Assembly: GCA_963797335.1 (NCBI GenBank)
Contig: CAWCOU010000008.1
Span: 124,001-188,000, forward strand
DNA: 64,000 bases
From: CAWCOU01 sp963797335
GTDB lineage: Bacteria; Pseudomonadota; Gammaproteobacteria; JAURND01
Direction of reading: 5' to 3'
Every line of letters starts with the position of its first letter. Positions within the stretch are counted from its first letter, which is position 1. A model generated the notes under the pieces. The model ran no database searches, was not told the origin of the DNA, and saw nothing but the letters and a program-made list of their open reading frames with translations. Shown in pieces: positions 17,321-26,265 of the stretch. The translations under genes were made by a program, and so were the position numbers.

Positions 17321-18403
17321 TCACTCGGGGCTCTCTAGGATGACCCCGCCACCGATGCAGCGCTCTTCTTGATAGAAGACGACAGATTGGCCCGGTGTGA
17401 TCGCCCATTGTGGTTCAGTAAAAGTCACTTCTAGACAATCCGTGTCTTGCTGGCTCACCGTGCAAGCCGCATCTTTCTGACGATAGCGGGTTTTCGCCGA
17501 GCACTGGAATGGCATGGTAGGAGCTGTTCCAGCTACCCAGTGCAATTGATGGCATAATAACCGCGGTTGTAACAACCAGGGGTGATCGTGCTGTTGATCG
17601 ACAATTAGCACGTTTTTTGCTATGTCCTTGTGCACCACGTACCACGGCAGTTCCTTGCCTCCGGCTTGGCCACCAATACCTAACCCTTGACGCTGACCTA
17701 GAGTATAAAACATGAGGCCCTGGTGTTGTCCTATTATTTTGCCAGCTGTCGTATGGATTTCTCCGGGTCTTGCCAGTAAATACTCAGATAGGAAGTTCTT
17801 GAATTTACGCTCACCAATAAAACAAATACCTGTGCTATCTTTTTTATGGGCATTGCCAAAACCCGCCTGGGCAGCAATGGCCCGCACTTCCGTTTTGGGC
17901 AAACTGCCCACGGGAAATAAGCTGCGTGCTAATGGATGCTGTTGCAAGGTATAGAGAAAATAGCTTTGGTCTTTGGTTTCATCTAAACCACGTAATAATT
18001 CATAGCCGTTGGGAGTCTGGCGGCTGCGCGCATAATGGCCAGTCGCCATATAATCAGCCCCCTGGGTTATGGCATAATCTAGGAAGGCTTTAAACTTGAT
18101 TTCTTGGTTACAAAGTATATCTGGGTTAGGGGTGCGGCCTGCCGCGTATTCATTTAAAAAATGCTGGAAGACGCGATCCCAATACGCTTCAGCAAATCGC
18201 ACCATTTGCAGAGGAATGGCCAAGTGTTTGCATACTGCCTTAGCATCCTGCCAGTCTTGGTTGGCACTGCAAAACGGGTCAGCAGGGTCGTCCCAATTTT
18301 GCATGAATATTCCCTGGACCTCGTGGCCTTGTTTTTGCAATAATAATGCGGCGACTGCAGAATCTACACCGCCAGAAATACCGACAATTACACGCTTTTT
18401 CAC
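17321..18403 (-). CDS. mnmA: tRNA-specific 2-thiouridylase MnmA
   Basis: MnmA installs the 2-thio group on U34 of Lys, Glu and Gln tRNAs using ATP and sulfur relayed by TusE/IscS. Present are the PP-loop GISGGVDSAVAALLL at the start, NPDILCNQEIKFKAF near residue 98 with the first catalytic Cys, and DSTGICFIGERKFKNFL near residue 190 with the second; the C-terminal beta-barrel ends normally. The start is GTG. Length (360 aa) matches the family. It is a single gene, divergent from the 779-residue hypothetical. Confidence 0.96.
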   Translation of the reverse strand: MKKRVIVGISGGVDSAVAALLLQKQGHEVQGIFMQNWDDPADPFCSANQDWQDAKAVCKHLAIPLQMVRFAEAYWDRVFQHFLNEYAAGRTPNPDILCNQEIKFKAFLDYAITQGADYMATGHYARSRQTPNGYELLRGLDETKDQSYFLYTLQQHPLARSLFPVGSLPKTEVRAIAAQAGFGNAHKKDSTGICFIGERKFKNFLSEYLLARPGEIHTTAGKIIGQHQGLMFYTLGQRQGLGIGGQAGGKELPWYVVHKDIAKNVLIVDQQHDHPWLLQPRLLCHQLHWVAGTAPTMPFQCSAKTRYRQKDAACTVSQQDTDCLEVTFTEPQWAITPGQSVVFYQEERCIGGGVILESPE

Positions 18404-18527
18404 ACGATCTCTCGTAAAATTTTAAAACAGAAATTTCTAGGAATTCTCCTAAACAGACTCTCGCACAACATCGTCTAAAGTAGCCGACTAGAGAATATCA
18501 TAAAAACAGCAATAGGAAAAACTAGCT

Positions 18528-20867
18528 ATGATGCATGATTCCAGGGGCAAAACCGAATATTGCGATGCCAGGCTAGAAGAACAGAGCCAAAATTTCACCG
18601 ATGAGCTTATACATTTGGATAATGTGCTTGAAGGGATTGTCAAATCATGCTTATCACAAGAAATAAAATCAAACAGTTCAACGCCTTCGCTCGATAAATT
18701 ACAACATTTGCTTGCCACTAGCCGAGTATTTGGCAAATTGTCATTTTCAGACTTACTTTCCCCCACTAGAAATTATTTTTTTAGACAACAAGCTCTTATT
18801 ATCTTTAGAAATTATCATGCATTTCTTTCAAGACAATTAAACAAAGATGATCTGATTGTTTTTTCTGAACAACAAGGAAGAAATGCCGGAATTTTTAATT
18901 TAATTCTAGTGAAACTAGAAAAGCTGTCGAATATCATGCTATTATTCAATATTGAAAAAAACAATCACTCACCCGTCCTTTCATCTCTGAATTCACATAC
19001 CGATTCCGATGAAAATCTTTATTATAATGAAAATTCCACAACCAAATCTTCCAGTCATGCAGTAGAAGATTCTGACATTTATGCACGGGCAATTTATTTT
19101 GGCGTAGATAAATCAGCAGAAAATTCCCTCACCGAAATGCGAGTCCATTATAAATTATTCTTGGATAAAGCCAACGAGTTTATGGATATCCTAAGATTAC
19201 GTCGCCGTCTTTATCCATACAAACAAAAATGGCGTAGCCTATGTGACTCTCTTACTGATTTTTTAAGCTTGCCGTCAATATCACCATTTGCCGTCTGGAA
19301 AGAGGGAAAAATAGACTCTCTGAAATTAAAAGAAATAGCTCAATCCCAAGCCCAACCATTACAAAAGGAAATCAGAGAAAAATTATCAAGTATCCTTGGT
19401 ATTTCCCAACAGTTAACTGAGCTCAGGAAGGAAGCACAACAGACAGAGGAATTTTTCAGCCAAATACCTCCCCTAGCCCCACCAATTCTCGATTTTAAAA
19501 AAATAACACAGCGCAGCGAGTTGTTAGACAGAAAACAAACCCATTTTCTAGAAGAAGAATCAATTAAAGTACACCCTCTTACCGAACAAATAACAAAACT
19601 ACTCACAGATAACCCAAGAATACCAGAAGATCTCCATCAGTTACTTTTAGATTTCCTAGACTACTCTAAGCAAACCGGTGAATTTCAGCCGGTTGCTGAT
19701 GCCCCTATTGATCGCCAGCAAAATCAACAGTTCCTCCTATTTATGAGTAAATGCTGTCGAGTGTGCAATGTGGCCGAGAAATCGGGTCCTGACACGATAG
19801 AAAATGACCGCTTATCTTATTTTTATTTTCTAAGAGTCACCATCCAACAACAACTATCGGCAATTCAGGCCAAATACAGTCGGTCTAATGATGAGCAATT
19901 AAAAACTCGGTTGCAACAGAGCTGGACTGTTCTTTCTTTTCTATATCATTCGTTGTTTTTTGACCCAGTACCTTTGGAAAAGATTGTCATTGCTTGCGAT
20001 GATTTAATAAAAGCATGCTCAGAGTCCTGCTCACCACCTGACCTACTTCCCTCACTTAAAGCATTATTGGATCAGTGTTTTACTGCACAATTAACCCTTC
20101 GACAGGGCAAAGATTTCTCTTCTATTGACACTATCCTCGCCAATAAAGTATCGATCGAAAAACAAATTTCGGCGAATGTCCAAGCAATGGTGGAAGTCGG
20201 GGAAAATTTAGAAGCGGCAGAGTGCTTAAAAAGTAGAGTCTTGCATTCCATTAGCTTCTTATTTGCAGGCATTCGTAGTTTAGCAGCCTCACATAGTTCT
20301 CTTGCAATACGCAGCTTTGAACAGCCAAAATCCACATCTCCATTTTTTAATTTGTTTGCCAGAGTTCAGAGTCTTATGTCCCGGCCAGCGGTTATTGATG
20401 ATTCACCTGATATAGATGACATGAAGCAACCGTCGTCCAAATTTACATTTTTCGATAACAAAGAGCGAAGTCCATTACATACTCTACCCAACGAATTAAA
20501 ACAGATTTTAATGACGCCTTTGGATATCTTTAAAGGCGAGACCGATCGCGATACGCTCGTAGCAAAAGGGAACTTGTTTTTAGATTTATGTGTGAAAGCT
20601 CAATTAATCACGCTTAGACGCAATTCTCAGCTGAAAAAGCTTCTTTTGGGATCCTTAGTCAATTCCAGGCATGAATTAAAGGTCCTACAATCAGAAGTAA
20701 TCAAAAATCTAGACAGATTATTCGAAGAGAATCCAACCTATGAGGAAAGATACAAAAATATTCTCAATAGGAAAATGGACGGTTTTATGGGAGATTATAT
20801 TCGCAAAGTAAAGATATACGCTGGCCGAAGTCAGCCACGGGACGCAAAGAGGTTGCATAGACATTAA
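18528..20867 (+). CDS. Large hypothetical protein, 779 aa, mostly helical
   Basis: No domain is recognised. It starts with two close ATGs after AGGAAAA. The sequence is almost wholly alpha-helical, with many Leu/Gln/Lys/Glu heptad-like stretches (for example ISQQLTELRKEAQQTEEFF near residue 289) and no signal peptide or membrane segment. Short Ser-rich loops separate helical blocks (around residues 140-180 and 625-640). The basic C-terminus ends with two His-Arg pairs. Its size, helix content and lack of a housekeeping neighbour fit Dot/Icm-type effectors of Legionellales, which is inference. It is the only gene between mnmA and kdsB. Confidence 0.65.
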   Translation: MMHDSRGKTEYCDARLEEQSQNFTDELIHLDNVLEGIVKSCLSQEIKSNSSTPSLDKLQHLLATSRVFGKLSFSDLLSPTRNYFFRQQALIIFRNYHAFLSRQLNKDDLIVFSEQQGRNAGIFNLILVKLEKLSNIMLLFNIEKNNHSPVLSSLNSHTDSDENLYYNENSTTKSSSHAVEDSDIYARAIYFGVDKSAENSLTEMRVHYKLFLDKANEFMDILRLRRRLYPYKQKWRSLCDSLTDFLSLPSISPFAVWKEGKIDSLKLKEIAQSQAQPLQKEIREKLSSILGISQQLTELRKEAQQTEEFFSQIPPLAPPILDFKKITQRSELLDRKQTHFLEEESIKVHPLTEQITKLLTDNPRIPEDLHQLLLDFLDYSKQTGEFQPVADAPIDRQQNQQFLLFMSKCCRVCNVAEKSGPDTIENDRLSYFYFLRVTIQQQLSAIQAKYSRSNDEQLKTRLQQSWTVLSFLYHSLFFDPVPLEKIVIACDDLIKACSESCSPPDLLPSLKALLDQCFTAQLTLRQGKDFSSIDTILANKVSIEKQISANVQAMVEVGENLEAAECLKSRVLHSISFLFAGIRSLAASHSSLAIRSFEQPKSTSPFFNLFARVQSLMSRPAVIDDSPDIDDMKQPSSKFTFFDNKERSPLHTLPNELKQILMTPLDIFKGETDRDTLVAKGNLFLDLCVKAQLITLRRNSQLKKLLLGSLVNSRHELKVLQSEVIKNLDRLFEENPTYEERYKNILNRKMDGFMGDYIRKVKIYAGRSQPRDAKRLHRH

Positions 20868-20882
20868 AAAACGCATGCCTAA

Positions 20883-21656
20883 TTAGACTTTCTCTTTTTT
20901 GCCTAAAATTTTACGTACCATGATCAAATCTGCTTCCGTATTCACATCGTGGGGCACACTTTCCACAGTCTGAGTCAAATGGATGCGGCCACCATTCCAC
21001 AATATCCGCAATTGTTCCAACTTTTCCATTTGCTCTAGTGGCGAAGTTTCCCATTCCATATATTCTTGTATCGAAGATACACGGTAAGCATAGATACCGA
21101 CATGGCGATAATGATCGGTGGTCAATGGTTGATTTTTTTGGGGGGGTATTTGAAAATTTTCACGATCCCAGGCAATCGGTCCTCGGCTAAAATACAATGC
21201 ATAGCCACGCTTGTTCATCACTACTTTTACGCAATTGGGATCAAATAATTCTTCGATGGTTTTTACAGGTTCATACAGGGTGGCGACGCGGGCATTTTCG
21301 TATTTTTCGAGATCCTCGGCAACTTGGCGGATAACCGCAGGTGGCACCAAGGGCTCATCCCCTTGCAAATTAACAATTACCTCATCTTCCAGATAACCCA
21401 AAGCCACCACCGCTTCAGACAAGCGTTCAGTACCGCTGGGATGGTCAGGGGAAGTCATGCAAACAGTCGCGCCAAAATCTTCTGCTACTTTGCGGATGCG
21501 ATCATCATCAGTGGCAATCACGACGCTTTCAGCGCCACTGGCTATACCGCGTTCATATACGTGCTGAATCATGGGTTTGCCAGCAATATCCAACAGCAAT
21601 TTACCAGGCAATCGGGTTGACGCATAGCGCGCCGGAATAATGATTCTAAAGTCCAT
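20883..21656 (-). CDS. kdsB: 3-deoxy-manno-octulosonate cytidylyltransferase
   Basis: KdsB activates Kdo to CMP-Kdo for lipopolysaccharide inner-core synthesis. FRIIIPARYASTRLPGKLL at the start is the nucleotide-binding motif; VVIATDDDRI, SGTERLSEAV and IVNLQGDEPLVPP are family hallmarks. The length (257 aa) is normal. I start at ATG 21656, 7 bases after GAGG; the adjacent GTG at 21659 is possible. It follows the Trm112 gene on the same strand, an order known from other gammaproteobacteria. Confidence 0.96.
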   Translation of the reverse strand: MDFRIIIPARYASTRLPGKLLLDIAGKPMIQHVYERGIASGAESVVIATDDDRIRKVAEDFGATVCMTSPDHPSGTERLSEAVVALGYLEDEVIVNLQGDEPLVPPAVIRQVAEDLEKYENARVATLYEPVKTIEELFDPNCVKVVMNKRGYALYFSRGPIAWDRENFQIPPQKNQPLTTDHYRHVGIYAYRVSSIQEYMEWETSPLEQMEKLEQLRILWNGGRIHLTQTVESVPHDVNTEADLIMVRKILGKKEKV

Positions 21657-21734
21657 CACAATACCTCACGGTTCATGAGCTCTGGCACCCTCTTTCCTTA
21701 GCACAAACATTTCCATCCTGGGGCTGAGCTGTTA

Positions 21735-21905
21735 CTACGGTTCAATCACTCGCCTAGCTCTATCTTCCAACATAACGGGGATACCGTCAGTGATTGGATA
21801 GGCTAACTTATCCCATTGACAGATCAATTCCTGCTGTTCTTTTTGATACTGTAATTTACCTTTGCAGATTGGGCATGCCAAGATTTCCAGCAATTTATAA
21901 TCCAT
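21735..21905 (-). CDS. Trm112 family zinc-ribbon protein (YcaR-like)
   Basis: A 56-residue protein. LLEILACPICKGKLQY (residues 4-19) has the CPxC knuckle, and ICQWDKLAYPITDGIPVML the second Cys region with the YPI-x-DGIPV family signature; one of the usual four Cys appears to be missing. Bacterial members sit next to kdsB or lpxK and are thought to be chaperone-like partners of methyltransferases. The ATG at 21905 follows GAAGG. A longer ORF reaching 21977 runs through tRNA-Pro and is spurious. Confidence 0.88.
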   Translation of the reverse strand: MDYKLLEILACPICKGKLQYQKEQQELICQWDKLAYPITDGIPVMLEDRARRVIEP

Positions 21906-21932
21906 CGCGTCGACCTTCACCCTCACTAATAA

Positions 21933-22009
21933 TGGTCGGGACGGCAGGATTTGAACCTGCGACCCCTTGCACCCCATGCAAGTGCGCTACCAAACTGCGC
22001 TACGCCCCG
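21933..22009 (-). tRNA. tRNA-Pro (GGG)
   Basis: A complete cloverleaf of 77 nt including an encoded CCA. Acceptor CGGGGCG pairs with CGTCCCG; the anticodon stem CTTGC/GCAAG holds loop ATGGGGT, giving anticodon GGG; the T-loop is GTTCAAATC. It lies between merR and the Trm112 gene on the same strand, 28 bases before the latter, so it may be processed from a longer transcript. Confidence 0.97.
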
Positions 22010-22094
22010 ATAAAAACTCAGCCTCAGGAAATGTTATATTTCTCCGTCAAACTCAACGGAAGACAATACCCTGAGCTCACATAAAACGATTTAA

Positions 22095-22475
22095 CTAAGT
22101 GGTAATTTCCAAATCTAACAACAATTGTTCTAATTCCTGCAACGTATGCTGCATTAACTCTACGGTCGATGTTTTTTCTACCGGTGCTTCGGGTATTTGC
22201 ATTAATTGTGCGCGCGCACCCTCGATAGTGAAACCTTGCACGTATAAAAGTTCCTTGATTTTACGGACCAAGAGCACATCTTTACGTTGATAATACCTGC
22301 GATTCCCTCGACGCTTTACTGGGCTTAACTGAGGAAATTCCTGCTCCCAATAACGCAATACATGCGCTTTCACTTGGCACAACCTGCCCACTTCGCCAAT
22401 GCTGAAGTAGAGCTTATCTGGTATCAGCGGTAATTCGCCTTCACTCAGTGGGTTCAACCCTTGCTGTTGTTGCAT
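22095..22475 (-). CDS. MerR family transcriptional regulator
   Basis: A small HTH regulator. YFSIGEVGRLCQVKAHVLRY followed by WEQEFPQLSPVKRRGNRRYY is the N-terminal MerR winged helix; the C-terminal ~50 residues form the short dimerisation helix. There is no metal-binding Cys, and the effector is unknown. Its place after ihfA and before tRNA-Pro is conserved in several gammaproteobacteria. It overlaps the end of ihfA. The start is ATG 22475; an in-frame TTG at 22484 is an alternative. Confidence 0.9.
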   Translation of the reverse strand: MQQQQGLNPLSEGELPLIPDKLYFSIGEVGRLCQVKAHVLRYWEQEFPQLSPVKRRGNRRYYQRKDVLLVRKIKELLYVQGFTIEGARAQLMQIPEAPVEKTSTVELMQHTLQELEQLLLDLEITT

Positions 22476-22755
22476 AACTGGCAACCCTTGTCTTTAACTT
22501 CTCGCCTGCCCTGAACGTGACTACCCGTCGTGCCGAAATAGGTACTGCTTGACCTGTCTTGGGGTTCCTTCCTGGGCGCTGTCTTTTATCGCGCAACGTA
22601 AAGATACCGAAACCCGAAAGTTTCACCTCTTCACCTTGCTCCAATGCATCGCAAATCTCAGCAAAAAGTAGTTCCACGACTTCTTTTGCTTCGCGCTTAT
22701 TGATGCCCAGCACATTAAAAAGATGGTTGACTAAATCCGCTTTGGTCACTGCCAT
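22441..22755 (-). CDS. ihfA: Integration host factor subunit alpha
   Basis: A DNA-bending protein that pairs with IhfB. TKADLVNHLFN, EVKLSGFGIFTLRDKRQRPG and then GRNPKTGQAVPISARRVV match the HU/IHF fold with the Pro at the tip of the DNA-binding arm. 104 residues, slightly longer than the usual 98-100. It directly follows pheT with a 2-base gap, the standard gammaproteobacterial order. Confidence 0.97.
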   Translation of the reverse strand: MAVTKADLVNHLFNVLGINKREAKEVVELLFAEICDALEQGEEVKLSGFGIFTLRDKRQRPGRNPKTGQAVPISARRVVTFRAGEKLKTRVASYATTARVEPTE

Positions 22756-22757
22756 CG

Positions 22758-25130
22758 TTATTCCCTCAAAATTGCCTGATAATTAACTGCCAATGTCTTA
22801 ACTACTTTCTTAACCATTTCATCTACTTCCGCGTCTCTTAGAGTCCGAAATCCTAACTGAAAGGTCAAGCTTAACGCAACACTTTTTTTCCCAGGCTCTA
22901 TTCCTGTACCCCGATAGATATCAAATAATTGTACCGATTGCAATGCGTTATCACCACCCGCCCACACCGTAGCGCGAATCTGTTGATAGGAAATTTCTTC
23001 TGCCAAAATAACGGCAATGTCTCGACGAATGGAAGGGTACTTAGAAGGTGGCGAATATTTGGGTAACGTCGATTGCCGAATATCATTCAAGGACAGCTCA
23101 AATAAATACGTTTGCAGGGGAAGATTTAACGCCTGCTGTACTTTGGGATGCAACTCCCCGACATATCCTATGGCTTTTTCATTCAACAACACCTGAGCGG
23201 TTCGGCCTGGATGCAATGCCGGATGAACCGCGGGCGAAAATTGCAAACCTATCCCAATCAATTTGGCCAATGCTTCGATATCTGCCTTGACATCGAAAAA
23301 ATCCAAAGGTCGTTGCCGCAGGCCCCATTGTTCCGGTGTCATAGGACCAATGGCGATGCCACCCATTCTTGCGTACTCTTGCAGGCCTTTTTCTTCTTGG
23401 ATAAAGCACGTGCCCATCTCAAATAAACGAACTCGCAGCTGCTGTCGGTGGATATTATACAGGGCTGATTGTATCAAACCCGGCCAAAGTGTCGTACGCA
23501 TCACCGACATTTCCGAGGAAATAGGGTTGCTTAGCGCCAATGGCTCATGATCCGGATCCAATAAATGCGCGTGTTTAGGATCGATAAAACTATAATTAAT
23601 CGCTTCGTAATAACCTCGGTTCATCCAAAAATGATGGATATTTAATAGCGGTAACTTCCGCTCCGAGTGGGGTAGCATCACGAGGGGAGCTGGCAACATT
23701 TGAATGGGAATTTGGTTATACCCGTAAATTCTAGCCAGCTCTTCAATTAAATCAATTTCCAAGTGCAGATCAAAACGATAACTGGGGATAGTCACCTCCC
23801 AACTTTCCCCGAAAACCCGCAGCTTCATGCCTAAATGTTGGAGTATCCGTTCAATTCTGGCCGAGTCCATGTTCATCCCTAACACTCGCTCAATTCGATC
23901 TCGCCGTAATTTAATCATCACTGGCGCCGGTAGATTTTCTCTGCTGACGGCAGTCGTTATGGGGCCAGCTTGACCACCGACAATTTCTAACAGTAATTTG
24001 GTCGCGAGTGTTAAGGCATGAATCGGTAAATCAGGGTCGACTCCTCGTTCAAAGCGATGGCCGGCATCACTTTGCAGAGGATAATGACGTAACGTCGGGC
24101 ATATGGTATCAATCGTAAAAAAAGCACTTTCTAAAAAAATATCCGTCGTTTCAGCGGTGACTGCCGAAGAGGCTCCCCCCATAATACCCGCTATGGCGAG
24201 GATTTTTTCTGCATCAGCAATGACTAATGCCGGCTGGTCTAAATTCAGCGTTTGGCCATCCAACAAGCTGACTTTTTCATCGGCGACACTGTGGCGTACG
24301 ACAATGCCCTTGCTAATGGTGTTCAGATCAAAGGCGTGCATGGGTTGGCCCAACTCCAACATCACGTAGTTCGCGACATCGACGACCGGATGGATACTAC
24401 GCACGCCACTGCGACGTAATCGTTCTTGCATCCATAATGGAGTTACTGCATCCGTTCGTATGCCACGAATAATGCGACCCAGGTATTTCGGGCAAGCTAC
24501 TGGCGCTAAAATGCGCACTGGCAACGTATCTTTAATAGTCGGAGCAATTTCTTCTTTTTTGGATAAGGTCAATAACTGTCCGGAAAGTACTGCCACTTCC
24601 CGCGCCATACCGACGATGCTGAGGCAATCGCCACGATTAGGCGTAATACTGACTTCCAAGATATGATCCGGTAACCGTAAATAGGTTTTGAAATCCTCAC
24701 CGACAGATGCATCGACGGGCAATTCCAAGATACCTTCGCTGGTCTCAGCAAGACCTAATTCGGAAGCTGAACACAGCATACCTTCCGAAGCGACACCGCG
24801 TATCTTCGAATGTTTAATTTTAATTTGATTAGGAAGTTCAGCCCCTACCAAAGCCACCACCACATTAATACCCGCCCTGGCGTTGGCCGCGCCGCAGACA
24901 ATGGTCAACTGGCTTTCTAAACCAACATCGACCTGACAAACCCGGAGACGATCGGCATTAGGATGTGGTTCCACACCGACAATTTTCCCCACTTTAATCT
25001 GCGCCAATTCCTCACCAATCGCGGTGACGCTATCGACCTCAAGCCCGGCCAGGGTGAGCCTTTCTGTCAGCTGTTTTAGGCTGATCTTCGGGTCTATCCA
25101 ATCACGCAACCAATTTTCGCTAAACTTCAT
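22758..25130 (-). CDS. pheT: Phenylalanine--tRNA ligase subunit beta
   Basis: The beta subunit of the (alpha-beta)2 enzyme. Domains in order: N-terminal tRNA-binding OB fold (residues ~40-150, VGKIVGVEPHPNADRLRVCQ), B3/B4 editing domain (~210-385, VDVANYVMLELGQPMHAFD), B5 (~405-475), catalytic-like core (~480-700) and C-terminal anticodon-binding FDX domain (~700-790, SKYPSIRRDIAVI). 790 residues is normal. The ATG overlaps the pheS stop as TAATG, so translation is coupled. Confidence 0.97.
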   Translation of the reverse strand: MKFSENWLRDWIDPKISLKQLTERLTLAGLEVDSVTAIGEELAQIKVGKIVGVEPHPNADRLRVCQVDVGLESQLTIVCGAANARAGINVVVALVGAELPNQIKIKHSKIRGVASEGMLCSASELGLAETSEGILELPVDASVGEDFKTYLRLPDHILEVSITPNRGDCLSIVGMAREVAVLSGQLLTLSKKEEIAPTIKDTLPVRILAPVACPKYLGRIIRGIRTDAVTPLWMQERLRRSGVRSIHPVVDVANYVMLELGQPMHAFDLNTISKGIVVRHSVADEKVSLLDGQTLNLDQPALVIADAEKILAIAGIMGGASSAVTAETTDIFLESAFFTIDTICPTLRHYPLQSDAGHRFERGVDPDLPIHALTLATKLLLEIVGGQAGPITTAVSRENLPAPVMIKLRRDRIERVLGMNMDSARIERILQHLGMKLRVFGESWEVTIPSYRFDLHLEIDLIEELARIYGYNQIPIQMLPAPLVMLPHSERKLPLLNIHHFWMNRGYYEAINYSFIDPKHAHLLDPDHEPLALSNPISSEMSVMRTTLWPGLIQSALYNIHRQQLRVRLFEMGTCFIQEEKGLQEYARMGGIAIGPMTPEQWGLRQRPLDFFDVKADIEALAKLIGIGLQFSPAVHPALHPGRTAQVLLNEKAIGYVGELHPKVQQALNLPLQTYLFELSLNDIRQSTLPKYSPPSKYPSIRRDIAVILAEEISYQQIRATVWAGGDNALQSVQLFDIYRGTGIEPGKKSVALSLTFQLGFRTLRDAEVDEMVKKVVKTLAVNYQAILRE

Positions 25131-26174
25131 TAAAATTGCTCCAAGAAACGAATGTCATTCTCGAAAAGTTTTCGCAAGTCGTCAATACCGTAACGAAGCA
25201 TGGCAATACGATCGATACCCAGACCAAAAGCAAAACCGGTATAGCGCTCAGCGTCGATACCCGCCATGGTTAAAACGTTGGGGTGGACCATCCCACACCC
25301 CAATACTTCCAACCAGCCTGTGTGTTTGCAGACCCGACACCCTTTGCCTTCACACAGCACACAGGCAATATCGGCTTCTGCCGAAGGTTCGGTAAACGGG
25401 AAATAAGAAGCTCGAAACCGGAAGCTGAGCTCCTTTTTCAAATAACTGATTAAAAAAATCTTGCAGCATGCCTTTTAAATGCGCCATGGTGCAATGTTCG
25501 TCGACTAGTAAACCTTCTAATTGATGGAACATGGGGGTATGGGTTTGATCGGAATCGCAACGATAAACTCTGCCCGGGGTGATGACTCGTAAAGGCGGCG
25601 ACATTTGTTCTAAGGCACGAATTTGCACGGGAGAAGTGTGGGTGCGTAACAACCGGCCATCATCAAAATAAAACGTATCATGCATGGCGCGGGCCGGGTG
25701 ATGGGTGGGAAAGTTTAAAGCGGCGAAGTTGTGGTAATCATCCTCTACTTCGGGGCCATCGACAACCACAAAACCAATCGATGTGAATAATTGCACAATG
25801 CGTTCCATAATACGGGTAATCGGATGACGACTACCCATCGTCAGGTGAGCCCGCCCCGGCAAGGTCACGTCAATGGCCTCTTCTTGTAGTCGTTTATTTA
25901 GTTCCTGATCTTGAAAATAAGCGACTCGCTGATTTAACTGTTCCAGGAGTTGCTGCTTAGCCACATTGACTACCTGCCCTGCCTGGGAACGTGCTTCCGC
26001 TGGCAAGCCACCCAGTTGTTTTAATACCTCAGTGAGTTCACCTTTTTTACCAAAAAAACGGGTTCGCACCTGTTCCAGATCGGGCAAATTTCCGACTACC
26101 GCGATCATTTGCTGCGCTTCGTCTTGAATTTTATTGATTTGTTTCTCGATGGTTATCGTCGCATTTTCAGTCAT
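25130..26174 (-). CDS. pheS: Phenylalanine--tRNA ligase subunit alpha, interrupted by a frameshift
   Basis: Two overlapping frames together make a full PheS. The 5' frame (26174 to about 25436) covers the coiled-coil arm and class II motifs 1 and 2 (HPITRIMERI, DDYHNFAALNFPTHHPARAMHDTFYF, RTHTSPVQIRALE). The 3' frame (about 25441 to 25130) continues with ELSFRFRASYFPFTEPSAE and then motif 3, GFAFGLGIDRIAMLRYGI. One extra base in the AAAAAGG run at 25432-25438 (coding GAAAAAGGAGCTC where homologues need GAAAAAGAGCTC) separates them. The enzyme is essential, so a sequence error is likely; a true mutation or ribosomal slippage is less so. Start ATG 26174; TTG 26186 is possible. Confidence 0.85.
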
Positions 26175-26265
26175 TACTTTTTCCAACAGGATTAAAAAAG
26201 GAAACTCTCGTCACTTAATGCCTATGCCCGCTGTGGGCGCAGAGAAGGGAACTATTTTTGTATTG

